A DNA stretch of 64,000 bases, taken from the NCBI GenBank assembly GCA_964390565.1, contig CAYMII010000013.1, forward strand, positions 1 through 64,000, given 5' to 3'. This document shows positions 60,260 to 64,000 of the stretch, piece by piece. The notes beneath the pieces were generated by a model. That model worked only from the letters and a program-made list of their open reading frames with translations. It did no database searches and had not been told where the DNA came from. The DNA is from UBA8529 sp964390565. GTDB lineage: Bacteria; Bacteroidota; Bacteroidia; Bacteroidales; Tenuifilaceae. Made by a program: the position numbers and the translations under genes. Numbering within the stretch: position 1 is the first letter of the stretch; every line of letters starts with the position of its first letter.

Positions 60260-60321
60260 TTAACATTTCGTTAACATTTCGTTTTATTGATGTTCGATAA
60301 TGCAACATTACCTGTTCGATA
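60260..60321. promoter_or_regulatory. Candidate activator-binding repeats in the regulator-efflux gap
   Basis: TGTTCGATA occurs at 60291-60299 and 60313-60321, 22 nt apart (two helical turns). Each copy begins a partial dyad, TGTTcgATAATgcAACA and TGTtCGATATCGcACA. A tandem TTAACATTTCG pair sits at 60260-60281. The repeats lie about 70-100 nt upstream of the sigma-54-like site, as enhancer sites do. The rest of the 262-nt gap to the regulator gene is AT-rich. Confidence 0.5.
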
Positions 60322-60442
60322 TCGCACACATAGTTAAAAAGAGCTATACAACTGCCATATTACCAATTTTTAATATATTTACAAAGGTATACGACTCATA
60401 TTTCAAATTTTACAATTATCTATAATACAAATAATTAAAGCC

Positions 60443-61822
60443 ATGATTAGGAAAGAGGGTAAAATACTTGTTGTTGATGATAATGAGGATATCCTATTCG
60501 CCATTAAGCTACTTTTAAAACCTCATATCGAGCTACTACATACAACGCCAAATCCTGAAGATATACCAAGTCTAATGGCTAAGGAGTCGTATGATGTTAT
60601 CCTTTTGGATATGAACTTTACTAAAGATGCGATTAGCGGACAGGAAGGTTTTAGTTGGCTTGAAAAAATTCTCAGCATCGATCCTAAAGCGGTTGTTGTA
60701 TTTATTACTGCATATGGCGATGCCGAAAAAGCTGTTAGGGCTATAAAGGCAGGAGCAACCGATTTTATTCTAAAACCATGGCAAAACGAGAAGCTAATTG
60801 CAACTGTCTCATCTGCATTAAAGCTAAAGCAGTCTCAACAAGAGGTTGATACACTTAAGATGAAACAACAGGAGATAAGCGAAGTGCTCGACCAGCCATT
60901 CCATGAGTTTATTGGAAATTCCGAAGGAATGCGAAACGTTTTTGCAACCATTCAAAAAGTGGCAAAAACTGATGCTAACGTTCTAATTCTAGGCGAGAAT
61001 GGAACAGGTAAAGAGCTTGTTGCTAGAGCATTACACAGAAACTCGCCTCGTTCTGGTGAGGTTTTTATCAATATAGACCTTGGCTCAATTGCAGAAACGC
61101 TCTTTGAAAGCGAACTTTTTGGTCACGAAAAGGGTGCTTTTACTGATGCAAAAAAAGAGAAACCGGGTAGGTTTGAGATTGCATCGGGTGGAACGCTATT
61201 CCTTGATGAGATTGGAAACCTTACCTCTTCAATGCAAGCAAAACTGCTTACCGTTCTTGAGCGAAGAGAGGTTACACGAGTTGGAGCAAATAAGGCAAAA
61301 AACATTGATGTTCGGTTGATTTGTGCAACGAATATCAATATTGGACAAATGGTAAGCGAAGGACAATTCCGTCAGGACCTTTTATATAGAGTTAACACCG
61401 TTGAAATTCATCTGCCTCCGCTTCGCGAAAGGCACGGTGATATTGCTTTACTTTCAAAACATTTCATCCAGATATACACCAAAAAGTATAAGAAAGATAT
61501 AAATGGCTTAAGCCCCGATGCACTTAAGAAACTAAATGCATACCCATGGCCAGGAAACGTTAGAGAGTTGCAACATGCAATTGAAAGAGCAATTATCATG
61601 AGCGATTCCAACGTTCTGCAACCCGATGATTTTTATCTACAAACTGCAAAACAAACGAAAACAGTTGAAGCGGAAATAGATACATACAACCTCGATGAGG
61701 TTGAAAAGGCTATCATAAATAAGGTATTAAAGCAATATCAAGGAAATATTACTCAAGCAGCTACAGAACTGGGTATTACTCGCACATCGCTATACCGTAG
61801 AATGGAAAAGTATGATTTATAA
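60443..61822 (+). CDS. Sigma-54-dependent response regulator (NtrC family)
   Basis: A 459-residue regulator in three parts. The receiver domain (8-125) has phosphoacceptor Asp56 in VILLDMNF and the lysine in ILKPWQ. The AAA+ domain (155-385) has Walker A GENGTGKE (184-191), GAFTDA (231-236) in place of the common GAFTGA sigma-54-contact loop, Walker B GGTLFLDEIG and the arginine-rich ERHGDIALL region. A Fis-type helix-turn-helix closes it (ITQAATELGITRTSLYRRM). It overlaps the kinase gene by 11 nt and faces the efflux operon it probably activates. Confidence 0.92.
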   Translation: MIRKEGKILVVDDNEDILFAIKLLLKPHIELLHTTPNPEDIPSLMAKESYDVILLDMNFTKDAISGQEGFSWLEKILSIDPKAVVVFITAYGDAEKAVRAIKAGATDFILKPWQNEKLIATVSSALKLKQSQQEVDTLKMKQQEISEVLDQPFHEFIGNSEGMRNVFATIQKVAKTDANVLILGENGTGKELVARALHRNSPRSGEVFINIDLGSIAETLFESELFGHEKGAFTDAKKEKPGRFEIASGGTLFLDEIGNLTSSMQAKLLTVLERREVTRVGANKAKNIDVRLICATNINIGQMVSEGQFRQDLLYRVNTVEIHLPPLRERHGDIALLSKHFIQIYTKKYKKDINGLSPDALKKLNAYPWPGNVRELQHAIERAIIMSDSNVLQPDDFYLQTAKQTKTVEAEIDTYNLDEVEKAIINKVLKQYQGNITQAATELGITRTSLYRRMEKYDL

Positions 61823-63167
61823 GAACTTTAGAGTTAACGCAATTACAAGAATTCTTTTAATTGCAATTACCATATTCTTGCTCTTTTATACATGGAAGGA
61901 GTTCTTTATTACCCCTGTTCTAATTGGAGCATTCCTCATTATTGAGCTTTATGCTCTTTTTAAATATATTGATAAAACTAATAGGGACTTAGCCAGTTTT
62001 CTTGAGTCCATTAGATTTAGCGAGTTTACTCGTTCATTCCAAATGGAAGGTATGGGCTCATCATTTGATGAGCTGAACAAAGCCTTTAACGATGTTATCA
62101 AGGACTTTCAGAATGTTAGGACTGAAAAGGAGGAGCATTTTCACTATCTGCAAAGTATAGTTCAAAATATCGATATCAGTATTATAGCCTATCAAAAAGA
62201 TGGAACAGTAGAAATGATAAACAAATCTGCTAAAAAACTATTTCAAGTTAGCGGACTTAAAAATGTTAAACAACTCTACCCTATTAGTAACGAGCTGGTT
62301 GAAAAACTGCTTAATACAACACCAGGCGAAAACGCGTTAATTAAAGTTCAACAGGAAGACGATTTATTACAACTTGCAATAAACAGTACAGAGTTTAAGA
62401 TTCATAATAAAACCATTGTATTAGCAACTATTAAGAACATTCAAAGTGTTCTTGAGGAACAAGAAACTGAGGCTTGGCAAAAGTTGATAAGCGTACTTAC
62501 CCACGAAATAATGAACTCCATTACGCCAATTGCTTCGTTATCATCAACAATCGATATGATGATTAAAGGATTTCAGGCGGAACAGGCTGCCGATCCAAAC
62601 GCTGTAATTGATACCGAAACTGCAAATGAGATTCAGCAAGGGCTTCAAACAATTCATAAGCGAAGTACTGGCTTATTACACTTTGTAAACACTTACAGAA
62701 ACTTAACGCGTATTCCTAAGCCTAACTTTAGAATAACAACAGTTAAGCACGTATTCAACAATATCATTCCGCTAATGAATGAGGAGATTTCTCAAGCAAA
62801 AATCTCATTCCATAGCGAGGTTGAACCACCTGAAATTGAATTCTCTGTTGATGTTGAACTTCTTGAACAAGTTCTTATTAACATTCTCAAAAATGCTATT
62901 CATGCACTTGAAGGTTCTGAAAAACCTCAAATTACTATGAAAGCATTTCTTAATAAACGCGGCAGAGTTACAATTCAAGTTGTCGATAATGGCGTAGGTA
63001 TTCTTCCTGAAGTACTTGATAAGATTTTTATCCCATTCTTCACCACAAAACCAAAAGGTTCAGGTATTGGCTTAAGCCTATCGCGACAAATCATGCGATT
63101 ACATGGCGGAAGTATAACGGCTTACTCAGTTCCATCGTATGGAACAACATTCACATTGACATTCTAA
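61812..63167 (+). CDS. Sensor histidine kinase
   Basis: A 451-residue kinase. Two membrane helices lie at about 13-27 and 33-52 with almost no periplasmic loop, so the signal is probably read in or near the membrane. A PAS-like domain is at about 105-210 (SIVQNIDISIIAYQKDGTVEMINKSA). The catalytic core has His231 in LTHEIMNSITPI, the N-box NILKNAIHALE, the G1 box VVDNGVGI and the G2 box KGSGIGLSLSRQI. It is the partner of the sigma-54 regulator immediately upstream. Confidence 0.91.
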   Translation: MIYKNFRVNAITRILLIAITIFLLFYTWKEFFITPVLIGAFLIIELYALFKYIDKTNRDLASFLESIRFSEFTRSFQMEGMGSSFDELNKAFNDVIKDFQNVRTEKEEHFHYLQSIVQNIDISIIAYQKDGTVEMINKSAKKLFQVSGLKNVKQLYPISNELVEKLLNTTPGENALIKVQQEDDLLQLAINSTEFKIHNKTIVLATIKNIQSVLEEQETEAWQKLISVLTHEIMNSITPIASLSSTIDMMIKGFQAEQAADPNAVIDTETANEIQQGLQTIHKRSTGLLHFVNTYRNLTRIPKPNFRITTVKHVFNNIIPLMNEEISQAKISFHSEVEPPEIEFSVDVELLEQVLINILKNAIHALEGSEKPQITMKAFLNKRGRVTIQVVDNGVGILPEVLDKIFIPFFTTKPKGSGIGLSLSRQIMRLHGGSITAYSVPSYGTTFTLTF

Positions 63168-63171
63168 TAAA

Positions 63172-63205
63172 AAACTCCGAACATTCTTGTTCGGAGTTTT
63201 TTATT
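63172..63205. terminator. Bidirectional terminator between the kinase gene and alaS
   Basis: The stem AAACTCCGAACA/TGTTCGGAGTTT (63172-63183 with 63188-63199) is followed by T on plus. The minus strand also carries a T-rich tail. The genes on both sides converge. Confidence 0.85.
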
Positions 63206-64000
63206 TTAGCCTATCAAACTAACAGCCTTGTTTATTGCGGCATCTATTCCGGCAGGATTTTTCCCTCCAGCTGTTGCATAGAAAGGTTGACCTCCACCAC
63301 CACCTTGAATCTCCTTAGCAGCTTCACGAACAATATTTGAAGCATTTAGCTTATGCGATTCAATTAGCTTTTCATCAACCATAATGGTTAGCATTGCTTT
63401 ACCATCAGATGTTGAGCCAAGCACAAGGAAAAGGTTTTCAACCTCATTCTTCAGTTGGAATGCCAAATCTTTTAATGCATCAGGGCTTGAAATATCAATT
63501 TTTTGGGCAATTATGTTTACCCCATTTTTTGATGAAACTGATGATTTTAAAGATGCCTTAAGTGCATGAACCTTTTCTTTCATCATTCCTTCAATCTCCT
63601 TACGAAGGTTGGCATTCTCCTCAACAAGTTTTGTAGCGCCTTGCATTAAATTTGCTGGGTTACCTAGTATCTGTTTTACCTCTTTAATGCTATCAACCTG
63701 ATTATAAAGGAACTCTTCAGCTTTAACTCCTGTTATGGCTTCAATTCTTCTTACACCCGCAGAAATTGCTCCTTCGGAGATAATTTTGATAAACCCAATT
63801 TGTCCTGTTGCAGTAACGTGTGTACCTCCACAAAGCTCTACAGAATCGCCAAAGCGAATAACACGTACTGAGTCGCCATATTTCTCGCCAAAAAGAGCCA
63901 TTGCACCCATATTCTGAGCATGCTCCATAGGAACATTGCGATGCTCATCTAGCGATAGGTTCTGCCTTATCTTTTGATTAACTAAAATCTCAACCTTTCT
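63206..64000 (-). CDS. alaS: Alanine-tRNA ligase, C-terminal part (cut by window edge)
   Basis: 264 codons of alaS are present; the frame stays open to the window edge, so the gene starts outside. The tRNA-SAD editing domain shows MGAMALFGEKYGDSVRVIRF and the metal-binding SVELCGGTHVTATGQIGF. A coiled linker follows (LVEENANLRKEIEGMMKEKVHAL) and then the C-Ala/DHHA1 part with GGGGGQPFYATAGGKNPAGI. The enzyme charges tRNA-Ala and edits mischarged Ser and Gly. Confidence 0.95.
   Translation of the reverse strand, partial: RKVEILVNQKIRQNLSLDEHRNVPMEHAQNMGAMALFGEKYGDSVRVIRFGDSVELCGGTHVTATGQIGFIKIISEGAISAGVRRIEAITGVKAEEFLYNQVDSIKEVKQILGNPANLMQGATKLVEENANLRKEIEGMMKEKVHALKASLKSSVSSKNGVNIIAQKIDISSPDALKDLAFQLKNEVENLFLVLGSTSDGKAMLTIMVDEKLIESHKLNASNIVREAAKEIQGGGGGQPFYATAGGKNPAGIDAAINKAVSLIG

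Noticed and set aside
63206..63928. A complete 240-residue protein starting at the methionine at 63928
   Set aside because: The frame stays open beyond that methionine to the window edge and the sequence matches the middle of AlaS. It is the 3' part of a larger gene.

Overview
The window is from a low-GC member of the Bacteroidota, most likely a Bacteroidales-type bacterium. The evidence is direct: T9SS genes (porT, a plug protein), a TamL-type Omp85 lipoprotein, DUF4199, DUF5686 and DUF3795 proteins, lipoboxes, TonB receptors with a carboxypeptidase-regulatory domain, and promoters of the TTTG-N19/21-TAnnTTTG class. It is ordinary chromosome, densely coded, with no prophage or large island.

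Layout. 1-3.9 kb: hpf, xerC, rpsU, a ComEA-like protein and class I aldolase, all on minus. 3.9-9.7 kb: tamL, a convergent pair of a TrmH methyltransferase and an FAD protein, then porT. 9.7-13.9 kb: purL-menG, a complex inverted repeat, and an SDR dehydrogenase. 13.9-18.1 kb: envelope genes (a small barrel, a second Omp85, a nitroreductase, a TorF-like porin). 18.2-23.9 kb: a chemoreceptor, a TPR/SpoIIE phosphatase, a glycosyltransferase with DUF4199. 23.9-28.3 kb: SRP RNA, ilvE, a lipoprotein, an exported oligoendopeptidase F. 28.3-35.1 kb: a DUF5686 protein and a TPP-riboswitch operon (TonB receptor, PnuT, thiamine pyrophosphokinase). 35.2-41.1 kb: a molybdenum cofactor operon (moeA, short moaA, an inserted four-helix-bundle gene, moaC, MOSC-MogA fusion), two DUF3795 proteins and an OmpA protein. 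41.1-44.8 kb: thioredoxin, a solitary tyrosine recombinase beside palindromes, a CCA-adding-type enzyme, a barrel. 44.9-49.9 kb: a secreted MORN-repeat caspase-like protein and the T9SS plug. 49.9-55.9 kb: an HD phosphohydrolase, an exported EEP-family enzyme, a beta-helix lipoprotein, an amidohydrolase, a GNAT and a barrel. 55.9-63.2 kb: a TolC/HlyD/ABC-ATPase operon facing a sigma-54 regulator and its histidine kinase. 63.2 kb to the end: the 3' part of alaS.

How the genes work together. The thiamine operon covers outer-membrane uptake, inner-membrane uptake and pyrophosphorylation under one TPP sensor. The Mo-cofactor operon covers several steps but lacks moaD/moaE/moeB here. The two-component pair very probably drives the divergent efflux operon: a sigma-54-like promoter and two 22-bp-spaced repeats lie between them. 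That operon has no visible permease; two small unknown proteins sit where one is usually found.

The most unusual items are the MORN-caspase protein with a triplicated six-segment architecture, the four-helix-bundle gene bracketed by inverted repeats inside the moa operon, the permease-less efflux operon with its sigma-54 control region, the solitary recombinase with flanking palindromes, and a G/U-rich plus GC-hairpin element that occurs twice. None of these is proven to be a new system; all assignments are by reading the sequence without database search.
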